A DNA stretch of 64,000 nucleotides from NCBI RefSeq assembly GCF_900111945.1, contig NZ_FOYO01000001.1, positions 2,921,751 to 2,985,750 on the forward strand, read 5' to 3'. The notes under the pieces are model-generated. The model had not been told where the DNA came from, searched no databases, and saw only the letters and a list, made by a program, of their open reading frames with translations. The translations under genes were made by a program, and so were the position numbers. The stretch comes from Litoreibacter janthinus. Lineage in GTDB: Bacteria > Pseudomonadota > Alphaproteobacteria > Rhodobacterales > Rhodobacteraceae. Shown piece by piece: positions 25,966 to 34,806 of the stretch (position 1 is the stretch's first letter; each line of letters starts with the position of its first letter).

Positions 25966-26910
25966 ATGATCCAGACTACCGCCGTGAAGGCCCTTGGGGT
26001 TCTTTCCATTTCCGCACTTGTCGCATGTGGCGGCTCTGGCTCTAACCCTGTCACCGGCGGCACCGTAGACACCGTCGTTGACCCAACGAATCCGAACACA
26101 GTGGCTGGCCAGAAATTCGCGTTCGACCAAACCATTGGCCTTGTTGCGAATTCGATGACCTATGACGACCAAGGCACCGCCGACACGTCGGACGACACGC
26201 TGAATATCAACAACATTCCCTTCGATACCGAGACCGGCTTTTACAACCGCGTCGGCACCCTGCCGAATGGTTGGGGCCTTTACGAGAACGACGAGCGCGG
26301 CCAAGCCGGACGTCTCGACTATACCGCCGTGTTCCATCAATCCGCGACAGGCAATGTCGAGGGCGGTGTAGCAGCCTCCCCGAACTGGACCGGGTCCAGC
26401 GGCAATGCGGGCGCGGTTGTGCGCCGCACGAACGCTTCGGTTTCTCTGCCGATCAACGGCATTATCCAGTATAATGGCACCTATGGCGGCATTCGTGAAC
26501 TCGACAACGATGCCAACCCAACCGATCCCGGCATTGAACTTGTCACCGGCAACGCCGAAATCCGCATCGACTTCGACGACTTCGACATTCAAGGCGATAT
26601 CGTTGGATTTATCAGCGGTCGGCAGGTCTACAATGCTGACACCGGCGCGCTTGTGGGCACCCTGTCCGATGTTTCACTGGCTGAGTCCTTCATCGACCGC
26701 ACCGACGCCACCATCGACGAAAGCACCGCGTCTGCACTGGACGGCACGCTATCGGGGACATGGGAAGGCGTCTTTGGCGGCGCCAACGGGGAAGAGGTCG
26801 CTGCCTACCTCATCCTGAACGGCACCACCCCGTCCACCCCAGTCGTTGGCCTGCCGCCGATCCCTGGTGTTGCGGTTCGCGAACTCGGCGTCTTGCTGGT
26901 TGCCCAATAA
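25966..26910 (+). CDS. TbpB-like surface lipoprotein (transferrin-binding-protein-like barrel domain)
   Basis: A 314-residue predicted lipoprotein. The signal peptide ends in the lipobox ISALVAC (C21), followed by the flexible GGSGSNPVTGG linker. The C-terminal region LDGTLSGTWEGVFGGANGEE has the G-x-F-G-x-x-x-E-E pattern of TbpB-type eight-stranded barrel domains, here W-E-G-V-F-G-G. There is no transferrin in the sea, so the ligand is likely something else (haem, metal or protein). The next gene encodes a Slam-like translocator, which in Neisseria exports exactly this class of lipoproteins to the cell surface. The two genes overlap slightly, supporting a dedicated substrate/translocator pair. 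Confidence 0.75.
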   Translation: MIQTTAVKALGVLSISALVACGGSGSNPVTGGTVDTVVDPTNPNTVAGQKFAFDQTIGLVANSMTYDDQGTADTSDDTLNINNIPFDTETGFYNRVGTLPNGWGLYENDERGQAGRLDYTAVFHQSATGNVEGGVAASPNWTGSSGNAGAVVRRTNASVSLPINGIIQYNGTYGGIRELDNDANPTDPGIELVTGNAEIRIDFDDFDIQGDIVGFISGRQVYNADTGALVGTLSDVSLAESFIDRTDATIDESTASALDGTLSGTWEGVFGGANGEEVAAYLILNGTTPSTPVVGLPPIPGVAVRELGVLLVAQ

Positions 26911-28285
26911 CCCATTGCGGGGCGTTGCGCGGGGGGCGCAACTTCTGCTTGTTACTCTTGGATTGACGGCAACGAGCTTGGCCCAGACCGCGCCAACGGT
27001 GGTATCTGTCGCAGATAGCCGCACGCTTGCCTTCAATCTGGTGTCGCGCGGCCAACCGACCCCGGCCCGCGCCATCGCCAACACGCTGCTCGAGCGCAAC
27101 CCGAACGACATAAAAGCCCTGCTTGTCCTGTCACGTGCGGAACGGTTGCTTGGCGATTTGCCTGCGGCGAAACAAGCCGGAAAACGCGCGTGGCGCGCCG
27201 CCGACGCGCCTGAGGATCGCTACACAGCAGCAATGCTGACCGCGCAGGCGATCTCATCCTCCGGAAACAAGATCGGCGCGCAGATTTGGCTGCGCCGCGC
27301 CGCTCAGGTCGCACCGAACGATCAATTGAAAGCCACAGCCGTGCGCGACCTGCGCTACGTTCGGGGCACAAGCCCTGTCGCACTGAGTTTCGATCTGTCG
27401 GTCGCGCCCTCTTCCAACATTAACAACGGCTCCAAGTCGGACACAATCGAAGTGTTCGGCCTGCCCTTCGCGCTCAGTGGTGACCTGCAGGCGCTCTCCG
27501 GCGTCGAGTATTCCCTTGGCGCGACGCTGTCTTACAAACTTCCGGCCGTTGGCACATGGACTCTGACCGCGGGCGCGAACGTTGAGTCCAAACATTACAC
27601 GTTATCCTCTAGCGCCAAAGCCATTGCCCCGACAGTGTCCGGCTCTGATTACGCGTTCCAACAGCTTCAGGTGAGCCTTGCGGCCAACCGCACCGACGCG
27701 GATCGGAAAGCATCAACCAGCCTTTACGTGAAAGCCGGGCAAAACTGGTATGGTGGATCGACCCTCACGCGCTTCGCGGGCGTAGGAGCGGCGCGACAAT
27801 ATCAGATCGGGGAGCGCTCAAGTTTGCAGGTCAATCTCGGGGCAGAACGGCAATGGCGACAAGACAACGCGCAGCGGTCGGCTGACGTGGTAACTCTGTC
27901 CTCCACTTGGGGCCATGGCCTGACCAATGGCAGCGCGATCTGGGTCACCGGCTTTGTGAGGGATACAGCATCCGAATCTAGCTCAATCGCCCAAGAAACC
28001 GCGGGCGCCAGCCTCAACTATTCACATGGAAAGCCGATTTTCGCGGACACCAAGCTTGAACTCTCTATCGGGTACGAGAATAAAAGGTTCGACCGCGCCC
28101 AATTTCCCTTCGTCCGCCGCGAAGATCAAACGGTCAGCGCCTCCGCCACGATGATTTTCAGCAACCTCGACTACATGGGATTTGCACCAACAGCCGAACT
28201 CAGCGCCAAACGCACAAGCTCTACGCTCGGGCAATACAGCAATGATGATCTAGGCCTTAAACTGGGCCTTCGCTCGACCTTCTGA
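26900..28285 (+). CDS. Slam-like outer-membrane protein (TPR domain plus DUF560 barrel)
   Basis: About 461 residues. A signal peptide (LLLVTLGLTATSLAQ) is followed by a helical TPR-like region (about 40-150, for example ALLVLSRAERLLGDLPAAKQ) and a long C-terminal beta-barrel that ends in a terminal phenylalanine (GLRSTF), the mark of an outer-membrane protein. That order is characteristic of the surface lipoprotein assembly modulator family. No ATG is available; TTG at the given position overlaps the lipoprotein stop, while TTG/GTG codons up to 54 bases earlier are alternatives. Its role is presumably to carry the preceding lipoprotein across the outer membrane. Confidence 0.75.
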   Translation: MPNNPLRGVARGAQLLLVTLGLTATSLAQTAPTVVSVADSRTLAFNLVSRGQPTPARAIANTLLERNPNDIKALLVLSRAERLLGDLPAAKQAGKRAWRAADAPEDRYTAAMLTAQAISSSGNKIGAQIWLRRAAQVAPNDQLKATAVRDLRYVRGTSPVALSFDLSVAPSSNINNGSKSDTIEVFGLPFALSGDLQALSGVEYSLGATLSYKLPAVGTWTLTAGANVESKHYTLSSSAKAIAPTVSGSDYAFQQLQVSLAANRTDADRKASTSLYVKAGQNWYGGSTLTRFAGVGAARQYQIGERSSLQVNLGAERQWRQDNAQRSADVVTLSSTWGHGLTNGSAIWVTGFVRDTASESSSIAQETAGASLNYSHGKPIFADTKLELSIGYENKRFDRAQFPFVRREDQTVSASATMIFSNLDYMGFAPTAELSAKRTSSTLGQYSNDDLGLKLGLRSTF

Positions 28286-28286
28286 T

Positions 28287-29174
28287 ATGACACAACGCAT
28301 CCCCACGACCCGCCGCCTAGAGCGCGCCCTAGGCGATTTTGTACGTACGCGTCTGCAAGGGGGTCTGGGCGAGTTGCTCATGTTTTTCTTCAAACAGGGC
28401 TGGGCCGCCCTGTTCGGGCTGCTTTTCATCATCGCCTTGATCGGCACCAAACTGATCTGGCAGGACGACTGGGCGTTGCAGCGCTATGACGGGCTTTTCA
28501 TTTTCGCCGTAACCACCCAGATCGCCATGCTCTACTTTAAGCTAGAAACCTGGGACGAGGCCCGCGTGATCTTGCTGTTCCATATCACCGGCACGGCAAT
28601 GGAACTCTTCAAAATTCGCATGGGATCATGGTCTTACCCGGAACCGGGACTGTTCGTGCTAGGCGGCGTGCCGATGTTTTCCGGGTTCATGTACGCCTCT
28701 ATCGGCAGCTACATCGCCCGAGTGATCCGCATTTTTCACATGCGCTTCGCCCCTTACCCGCCCTTATGGATCACCTTCATCTTCGGGGCCGCCATCTATG
28801 TAAACTTCTTTGCCCATCACTACACCATCGACATCCGGATGGGATTGTTCGCCGCGTCCCTGATCCTGTTCGCCCGCACCCGCATCTGGTTCTATGTCGG
28901 CCGCAACCCGCGTTGGATGCCCATGCCTGTAGCTGCGTTCCTGTGTGCCTTCGTGGTCTGGATCGCCGAGAATGTCGGCACCATGACCGGCACATGGATC
29001 TACGCCGGACAATCGGCGCTGCAGATGGTGAGTTTCGCGAAAATGGGCTCTTGGTATTTACTGCTGTGGGTGGCTTTCGTGACCGTCACGCTGGTCTCAC
29101 GCGGTGCGCTGTCACAGACAGCCATAAAGCCAGAGCTTAGGGCCTCGCCATCCGCGCCGGAGGCGCTAGACTAA
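28287..29174 (+). CDS. DUF817 family integral membrane protein
   Basis: A 295-residue protein with around eight hydrophobic segments. The conserved DUF817 features visible are KIRMGSWSYPE, then GSYIARVIRIFHMRF and, near the C-terminus, WIAENVGTMTGTWIYAGQ. The function of the family is unknown. The start is one base after the Slam stop, so transcription is probably joined, although DUF817 genes also occur without Slam neighbours. The tryptophan- and aromatic-rich sequence and lack of charged catalytic clusters do not allow a better call. Confidence 0.85.
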   Translation: MTQRIPTTRRLERALGDFVRTRLQGGLGELLMFFFKQGWAALFGLLFIIALIGTKLIWQDDWALQRYDGLFIFAVTTQIAMLYFKLETWDEARVILLFHITGTAMELFKIRMGSWSYPEPGLFVLGGVPMFSGFMYASIGSYIARVIRIFHMRFAPYPPLWITFIFGAAIYVNFFAHHYTIDIRMGLFAASLILFARTRIWFYVGRNPRWMPMPVAAFLCAFVVWIAENVGTMTGTWIYAGQSALQMVSFAKMGSWYLLLWVAFVTVTLVSRGALSQTAIKPELRASPSAPEALD

Positions 29175-29199
29175 AGGGGACAAACCTAAGGAGTCCCCG

Positions 29200-29634
29200 A
29201 TGAAAGTCGAATACTTGCACACGATGGTCCGCGTGAAGGACCTGGATAAATCAATCGCATTCTACAAAATGCTTGGCCTGATCGAGCGCCGCCGCACCGA
29301 ACATGAAGGCGGGCGTTTCACGTTGGTTTTCTTGTGCCCACCGGACCAAGCCGACGGCCGCGCAGATGTAGAACTGACCTATAACTGGGACGGCGATGAC
29401 GGGCTGCCATCAGACGGGCGCCATTTCGGTCACCTCGCCTACCGTGTCGAGAATATCTACGAGATGTGCCAGCAGCTTATGGATGCGGGCGTCACCATCA
29501 ACCGTCCGCCGCGCGATGGCCATATGGCGTTTGTGCGCTCGCCTGACAACATCTCGGTCGAGCTGTTGCAGATGGGAGAGTCCCTGCCCGCACAAGAACC
29601 ATGGGCTTCGATGGAAAACACCGGCCATTGGTAG
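29200..29634 (+). CDS. Lactoylglutathione lyase (glyoxalase I) family VOC protein
   Basis: A 144-residue glyoxalase-I-type protein. It begins EYLHTMVRVKDLDKSIAFYK, carries ELTYNWDGDDG in the middle, FGHLAYRVENIYE opening the second module and VELLQMG at the end. Metal ligands would be H at position 7, E at about 58, H at about 76 and E at about 124, all present. The reaction is conversion of the methylglyoxal-glutathione hemithioacetal to lactoylglutathione. AAGGAG precedes the ATG. It overlaps the next gene by 34 bases if that gene uses its first ATG. Confidence 0.9.
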   Translation: MKVEYLHTMVRVKDLDKSIAFYKMLGLIERRRTEHEGGRFTLVFLCPPDQADGRADVELTYNWDGDDGLPSDGRHFGHLAYRVENIYEMCQQLMDAGVTINRPPRDGHMAFVRSPDNISVELLQMGESLPAQEPWASMENTGHW

Positions 29635-30353
29635 GCCATTTGCCAGTCCTAAATGCCACGATATTGGCATGGGCCCTGCTAGGTGGCGGGGCCGAAGCGG
29701 CCTGCCGCCAAGCGCTGGCTCTGGGGTTGGACATTTCAGGCTCGGTAGACGCGCAGGAATACCGGCTGCAAGTCGACGGGCTGGCAGCGGCCTTGCTTGC
29801 ACCGGAGGTTTCGCAAAAGGCCCTAGCCTCGCCGGAGACACCCGTTTTCATCGCTGTATACGAGTGGTCCGGCCAATCGCGGCAGCGCGTTCTGATAAAC
29901 TGGACCGCCCTGCAATCGCCCGCTGATCTTTCGCGGATCGCCACCACCTTACGCAAAACGCGACGGCAATCCCGTAAGGGCGCAACGGCAATTGGCCGCG
30001 CCATGGGGTTCGCTGACATGCTGTTCCGAGAAGGTCCGGACTGTTGGACCTACACGCTGGATTTGTCCGGCGACGGCAAAAACAACGACGGCCCTTCCCC
30101 TCAGACTGTCCGTAAAGATCCGCGCTTCGAGCGCGTCACCATCAACGGGTTGGTCATCGGATCCGACACGACAATGGGGCGTGACGAGCGGCAGATGGAG
30201 ATCATGGAACTCTCCGCCTATTACCGCACCCGCGTGATCCACGGCCACGACGCATTTATCGAGGTGGCAATGGGGTTCGAAGATTACCAGCGCGCGATGG
30301 AGCGCAAGCTGCTGCGCGAACTGAAGGGACTGGTTTTAGGTGCTTTGGAGTAG
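29601..30353 (+). CDS. DUF1194 (VWA-like) exported protein
   Basis: A 250-residue protein with a hydrophobic N-terminal segment ending GGGAEAACRQ, consistent with a cleaved signal peptide, then LGLDISGSVDAQEY: the D-x-S-G-S metal-ion-dependent adhesion motif of von Willebrand A-like folds. Later DLSGDGKNNDG and VIGSDTT are typical of DUF1194. Its function is unknown. The start is unsure: the ATG used lies within the glyoxalase gene, and a TTG nine codons later at its stop would leave a shorter n-region. Confidence 0.82.
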   Translation: MGFDGKHRPLVGHLPVLNATILAWALLGGGAEAACRQALALGLDISGSVDAQEYRLQVDGLAAALLAPEVSQKALASPETPVFIAVYEWSGQSRQRVLINWTALQSPADLSRIATTLRKTRRQSRKGATAIGRAMGFADMLFREGPDCWTYTLDLSGDGKNNDGPSPQTVRKDPRFERVTINGLVIGSDTTMGRDERQMEIMELSAYYRTRVIHGHDAFIEVAMGFEDYQRAMERKLLRELKGLVLGALE

Positions 30354-30398
30354 CGCACCCTGTTGCCACTGGCAGCACACGCCCCTAAACTTGCCGCT

Positions 30399-30575
30399 AT
30401 GAAACACATCCCAAAAGAAACAACCGATGACGCGCTCATTCAGGAGTTCCTGAACAATGGCGGCAAAGTCAGTGTCGGTAAGACCAAGCCCCTGCCCGCC
30501 GAATTGGGCCTGAGCAACAATGTCTGGAACAACAAGCTGACCAAAGACGAGAAGTCCGCCCGCGACAAGAAGTGA
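30399..30575 (+). CDS. Small basic hypothetical protein
   Basis: A 58-residue lysine- and asparagine-rich soluble protein beginning MKHIPKETTDDALIQEF, with NNGGKVSVGKTKPLP in the middle and a charged end. I recall similar short proteins in roseobacters but know no function. A 12-codon upstream extension is possible. The ribosome site is weak. It follows the DUF1194 gene by 45 bases on the same strand. Confidence 0.6.
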   Translation: MKHIPKETTDDALIQEFLNNGGKVSVGKTKPLPAELGLSNNVWNNKLTKDEKSARDKK

Positions 30576-30611
30576 TCCGACTGCGGTAAGTCACTCACGA
30601 AGCGCAGAGCC

Positions 30612-31034
30612 TTAGACGGCAGTCAACGGCGAAGACGCCCTTTGGGGATGCTCATACGCATGGCAACATAGGCAAAGCTTGTTTCCGTCCAGATCGCGCA
30701 AGTAAGCGCCAAAATAGTCCGGGTGGTATTCGGGGCGCAGACCCGGCGCACCTTCGTCGCAGGCCCCTAAACTCAGCGCCAAGTCATAAGCCCGCACGAC
30801 AACTTCGCGATTTGCGCAGTCAAACGCCACCATTGCGCCATTCCCGACAGTTGCCGGACGCTCATCAACCGGCGTCGTCAAAATGAACAATGGCCGATCG
30901 CCGATTGGTGGCATCCACCCCGCCCAATGCTCTTCGGTAAACTTCAACTCCCAACCGACCGCCTTCAGAAACGGACGGTAGAATGACAGGCTCTTTTTAA
31001 GATCATTTGTGCCAAGGGTCACATGTGAAAACAT
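30612..31034 (-). CDS. VOC family protein
   Basis: A 140-residue vicinal-oxygen-chelate protein. It starts MFSHVTLGTNDLKKSLSFYR and ends with GAYLRDLDGNKLCLCCHAYE, the D-x-D-G-N-K-x-x-x variant common in glyoxalase/dioxygenase-like members. The chosen ATG has GGAGG eight bases upstream; a GTG five codons earlier is less likely. The active-site metal ligands appear to be H4 and an acidic residue in the last strand, but the second canonical glutamate is replaced by cysteine-rich sequence, so activity is uncertain. It faces the small gene convergently. Confidence 0.85.
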   Translation of the reverse strand: MFSHVTLGTNDLKKSLSFYRPFLKAVGWELKFTEEHWAGWMPPIGDRPLFILTTPVDERPATVGNGAMVAFDCANREVVVRAYDLALSLGACDEGAPGLRPEYHPDYFGAYLRDLDGNKLCLCCHAYEHPQRASSPLTAV

Positions 31035-31059
31035 TTGCCCATCCTCCACCCCTTGCCCG

Positions 31060-31413
31060 TCAAACGGGGATCAGCGCTGCCCCGATCCTGCGGCCTTCTG
31101 ACAGCAGAACATTATATGTGCGGCAGGCTGTCGGAGTTGCCATCAACTCCACCCCGACTTGCGCCTCGTCTAGCGCCTCGCGCAACTCGTTGGGTAAGTG
31201 GCTGATCTCGGACCCTGTGCCAATGAACAACACATCAATCAGTTTGGCGCGGCTCAGGATTGTGTCGCAGTCGTCGAACCCGCCCCACTCGAAACGCTCC
31301 GTCGGCAGCAACAGCACCCCGCCCTGCACAACCTCGCCACCGATGCGAAAAAAGCCCGGCCCATAGCCGTCGATTGGAGGAGCGGCATCATAGTCAATTT
31401 CTGTCAGGCGCAT
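31060..31413 (-). CDS. Mth938-like domain protein (NDUFAF3-type)
   Basis: A 117-residue Mth938-domain protein, the family of the mitochondrial complex I assembly factor NDUFAF3. Typical sequences are IDGYGPGFFRIGGEVVQG and LFIGTGSEISHLP, then MATPTACRTYNVLLSEGR near the end. In related bacteria this gene usually follows secF directly. Here a TauE-type permease gene sits between them, and this ATG overlaps the region just after the permease stop by only a few bases, so the yajC-secD-secF transcript may still include it. A 15-residue upstream extension would overlap the permease gene. Confidence 0.85.
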   Translation of the reverse strand: MRLTEIDYDAAPPIDGYGPGFFRIGGEVVQGGVLLLPTERFEWGGFDDCDTILSRAKLIDVLFIGTGSEISHLPNELREALDEAQVGVELMATPTACRTYNVLLSEGRRIGAALIPV

Positions 31414-31417
31414 GTCG

Positions 31418-32170
31418 TCAGTCCCAGATTGGCAGGCCCATAAGGATGGCCGCCGCAATTATGGCATATGCAATATTGCGGTAAAACACCTCAAAACGCG
31501 GAATGAAGACCGCCTGCCCCAGCTTGGCCCCGACGCCGTAAGGGATCAGCAGGACCAGCCCCAGTATGACCGCCTGACCGGTCAGGATGCCTTGCAGGGC
31601 CATGCTGGGCAGCAACAGCAAGCTGCTGATGGTCAGGAACACCAGCGAATTCGCACGGACCCGCGCCACGGGATCGGAGCCACTGAGCTGGAACAACAGC
31701 ATCACTGGCCCAAGTAGCCCCGTCGCCCCGCCGACAAAGCCGGTGGCCATCCCGATGCAGGCCTGCGTGCTGCGCAAGGAGGACAGCTTTTGCCGCCAGC
31801 CGCTCATCAGGGCGGCGAGGGTCACAGCCGCGATGGCCAGAACCGCCCATCGGATATGCGTGACGTCACTGGTGCGCAGCAGGTAGATGCCGACGGGCGC
31901 GCCAAGCACGGAAAACCCGATCATCGTGAGCACCGACGGCTTGTCCATCTGCGGCCATGCGCGTGGGACCAGCGTGACCAAGGACGCGAGGGCGGAGACA
32001 GAGAAAGAGGCAACCGCAAGCTCCGGCACCCAGAAGATCGTGGCGACCGGCATGAAGATTAGCGCCGCGCCGAAGCCAGCAAACCCGTAGACGATGCCCG
32101 CGATGATGGTGATGCAGGTGACCCAGCCCAAGCCCGGTTGGGCAAGGGCCGGAGCCAGAAGATCAAGCAT
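31418..32170 (-). CDS. TauE/SafE family membrane permease
   Basis: A 250-residue protein with about eight hydrophobic segments and the two family repeats: GIVYGFAGFGAALIFMPVA near 26-44 and GMATGFVGGATGLLGPVMLL near 143-162 (G-x-G-G-G/A-x-G repeats). TauE/SafE proteins export sulfite, sulfoacetate or similar anions. The ATG overlaps the secF stop by a few bases, so it is translationally linked to secF. Substrate cannot be assigned from sequence. Confidence 0.87.
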   Translation of the reverse strand: MLDLLAPALAQPGLGWVTCITIIAGIVYGFAGFGAALIFMPVATIFWVPELAVASFSVSALASLVTLVPRAWPQMDKPSVLTMIGFSVLGAPVGIYLLRTSDVTHIRWAVLAIAAVTLAALMSGWRQKLSSLRSTQACIGMATGFVGGATGLLGPVMLLFQLSGSDPVARVRANSLVFLTISSLLLLPSMALQGILTGQAVILGLVLLIPYGVGAKLGQAVFIPRFEVFYRNIAYAIIAAAILMGLPIWD

Positions 32171-33131
32171 CAATATTGGCGTATTGCCCGCCAGCGTTCG
32201 GGTCTTTCTTAGACCAGTCGCGCTTGACGCCTAGGAACAGCAGGATCGTGGAGGCCACGAAGATCGACGAATAGGTGCCGACAATAATGCCCCAGATCAT
32301 TGCGAACACGAAGCCGCGGATCACGTCGCCGCCCAGCACAAACAACGCAATCAGCGCCAACAAAGTGGTGACCGAGGTCATCATTGTGCGCGACAGGGTC
32401 TCGTTGATCGACAGGTTCAATACCTCGGACAGGTCCTTGGTTTTGTACTTGCGCAGGTTCTCGCGAACGCGGTCGAAAACCACCACGGTATCGTTGATCG
32501 AATAGCCGACGATGGTCAGCAACGCCGCGATAATCGCAAGGTCGAACTTGATTTGCAGCTCCGAGAAAATGCCAAGCGTCAGCACCACATCATGGACCAG
32601 CGCGATAACCGCACCGACGGCGAACTGCCATTCAAAACGCAGCCAGATGTAGATCAAAACAGCCGTGATTGCCATGATAACAGCGATGGCAGCCGTCTGG
32701 ATCAGCTCTCCCGACACTTTCGGGCCAACAGATTCAACTGACGGGAACGTCATGCCGGGGTCGACAGTGCGCAGGGCCGTTTCAAGCGCCAAGATCGTTT
32801 CGGCCGTCACCGACTCGTCGCCCTCTTGGGCCTCGATGCGGATCATGGCCACGTTCTGATCTGCGGCGAATGTCGGATCGAACACCTCTGTGATCGAGAT
32901 ATCGCCAAGCCCTGCAGGCTCCAGTGCAGCCCGGTAGGCGGCCACGTCGACCGCTAGGGTGCTTTCGGTGCGGATCGTCGTGCCGCCACGGAAGTCGATG
33001 CCGTAATTCAGGCCTTGGATCAGGAAGGACGCAAAGCCAACAACGATCAGCACGGCCGAAATTCCCAGCCACAGCTTCCACTTGCCAAAGAAATCCCAAG
33101 ACGTCTCGGAGGGGACGAGTTTCAAGCGCAT
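32163..33131 (-). CDS. secF: Protein translocase subunit SecF
   Basis: A 322-residue SecF. One hydrophobic segment near residue 20, a periplasmic P1 domain opening with GLNYGIDFRGGTTIR, then five C-terminal spans with the family motif VVVFDRVRENLRKYKTK and LSRTMMTSVTTLLALI. It works with SecD to use the proton gradient for the late stage of protein export. It follows secD after one base. Confidence 0.96.
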   Translation of the reverse strand: MRLKLVPSETSWDFFGKWKLWLGISAVLIVVGFASFLIQGLNYGIDFRGGTTIRTESTLAVDVAAYRAALEPAGLGDISITEVFDPTFAADQNVAMIRIEAQEGDESVTAETILALETALRTVDPGMTFPSVESVGPKVSGELIQTAAIAVIMAITAVLIYIWLRFEWQFAVGAVIALVHDVVLTLGIFSELQIKFDLAIIAALLTIVGYSINDTVVVFDRVRENLRKYKTKDLSEVLNLSINETLSRTMMTSVTTLLALIALFVLGGDVIRGFVFAMIWGIIVGTYSSIFVASTILLFLGVKRDWSKKDPNAGGQYANIDA

Positions 33132-33132
33132 C

Positions 33133-34803
33133 TTAGACCTCGATCTGTTTGGGGCGGCGGCGTTCGAACCAGAACACGATGATCAACCGCGTCACGTAAA
33201 TCGCGGTGAAGACCGAAGTCAGGATCCCAAGCCCCAGCGTCACAGAGAACCCGCGCACGGGGCCGGAGCCCATGACGAACAGGATAACTGCGACAATGAA
33301 CGTAGTGATGTTTGCATCGAGAATGGCCGACAGAGCCTTCTCGTAGCCCAGCTCGATCGCGCGGGCCGGACCTTTGGAGGTTTTCAGTTCTTCGCGGATA
33401 CGCTCGAACACCAGCACATTGGCGTCGACGGCCATACCGATGGTCAGGACGATACCCGCGATGCCCGGAAGTGTCAGTGTCGCCCCGATCAAGGACAACA
33501 GGCCAAAAATCAGGCCGACATTGATGATAAGGGCGATGTTGGCAAACAGGCCGAACGTGCCGTAGCTGAGGACCATGAACACCAGCACACCAATAAAGGC
33601 CACGATACAGGCGATCTTACCCGCGTCGATGCTGTCTTGACCAAGCTCTGGCCCGATGGTGCGCTCTTCGAGAAAGGTCATCTCCGCTGGCAACGCGCCG
33701 GCCCGCAGCAGAACGGCAAGGTTGGTGGATTCCTCAACGGTGAAGCTGCCGGAAATCTGACCAGAGCCACCAAGGATCGCCTCGCGGATCACAGGGGCAG
33801 AGATCACCTCGTTATCCAAAACGATAGCAAACGGCGCGCCGACATTCTCACTGGTGAAAATACCGAATTTGCGTCCGCCGGTCGTGTCGAAGCGGAAGGT
33901 GACGGAAGGCTGGCCGTTCTGGTCAAACGCAGGTTGCGCATTCGCCAGATCTTCACCGGTGACTACAGGGGTCTGTTCCAGAATGTAGAATGTCCCCTGC
34001 TCTTGCGGGTCGATGGACGGCACCAGAATCTGGCGGCCCGAGACACGCTCGTTGGGGTTGGAGGTCCGCGTGATGACCGGATGGAAGGTCAGCTTGGCGG
34101 TGGTGCCGATCAGCTCCTTCAGCTCCGTGGCAGAGCCGATGCCTGGCACTTGTATAAGAATGCGGCGATCGCCCTGGCGCTGAATGGTCGGCTCGCGGGT
34201 ACCCGCCTCGTCCACACGGCGGCGGATAATCTCCAGCGATTGCTGCATGGTACGGTCGTCGGTGGCGACACGCTCTGCTTCGGACAATGTCACGGTCAGA
34301 ACGTCGCCTTGCCCAGACACTTCTATGTCGTTGCTTCCAGCGCCCGTCAGGCTCACCACGGGCGACGCGAGCGCCCGCACACGGGTGATCGCCTCTTGCA
34401 TGCCAGCGGGGTTGGAAATCTTGACGCTCAGCGTTCCGGGCGCCGCATTCTGGCGGCGGATGGTGCCCACGGTGTCCCGCGCGTCACGCAAGGTATCCCG
34501 CACTTCGGGCCAAAACCCGTCCATACGGCTGTCATAGACATCTTCCACTTTGACCTCGGCCAGCAAATGCGCCCCGCCCCGAAGGTCGAGACCCAGATTG
34601 ACCAGCCCGGATGGCAGGAACCCCGGCCAGCTCGCGGCATCTGCGGTCAGCTCTGGTGTGACCCCGGCCCCCGCATCCAGTGCGGCGACCGCATCATTGT
34701 GCTTTTCTACAGTCGGGTAAAAGCCGTTGGGCAACGCCAACGTCAACCCCACAAGCACCGTCAGCAGGATCAGGACCCGCTGCCAGGAAGACATCTGAAG
34801 CAT
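33133..34803 (-). CDS. secD: Protein translocase subunit SecD
   Basis: A 556-residue SecD. N-terminal span (about 9-27), GLDLRGGAHLLAEV (D1 motif) at 70-83, a large periplasmic P1 head, and five C-terminal spans containing GMAVDANVLVFERIREELK, which is the proton-relay motif region. It forms the SecDF-YajC complex with its neighbours. It begins three bases after the yajC stop, so the three genes are one operon. Confidence 0.97.
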   Translation of the reverse strand: MLQMSSWQRVLILLTVLVGLTLALPNGFYPTVEKHNDAVAALDAGAGVTPELTADAASWPGFLPSGLVNLGLDLRGGAHLLAEVKVEDVYDSRMDGFWPEVRDTLRDARDTVGTIRRQNAAPGTLSVKISNPAGMQEAITRVRALASPVVSLTGAGSNDIEVSGQGDVLTVTLSEAERVATDDRTMQQSLEIIRRRVDEAGTREPTIQRQGDRRILIQVPGIGSATELKELIGTTAKLTFHPVITRTSNPNERVSGRQILVPSIDPQEQGTFYILEQTPVVTGEDLANAQPAFDQNGQPSVTFRFDTTGGRKFGIFTSENVGAPFAIVLDNEVISAPVIREAILGGSGQISGSFTVEESTNLAVLLRAGALPAEMTFLEERTIGPELGQDSIDAGKIACIVAFIGVLVFMVLSYGTFGLFANIALIINVGLIFGLLSLIGATLTLPGIAGIVLTIGMAVDANVLVFERIREELKTSKGPARAIELGYEKALSAILDANITTFIVAVILFVMGSGPVRGFSVTLGLGILTSVFTAIYVTRLIIVFWFERRRPKQIEV

Positions 34804-34806
34804 GGT

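Noticed and set aside
26846..26899. A longer Slam-like protein starting at TTG 26846 or GTG 26867
   Set aside because: The added residues run through the lipoprotein's coding end and make an implausible signal peptide; the shorter start fits the secreted N-terminus better.
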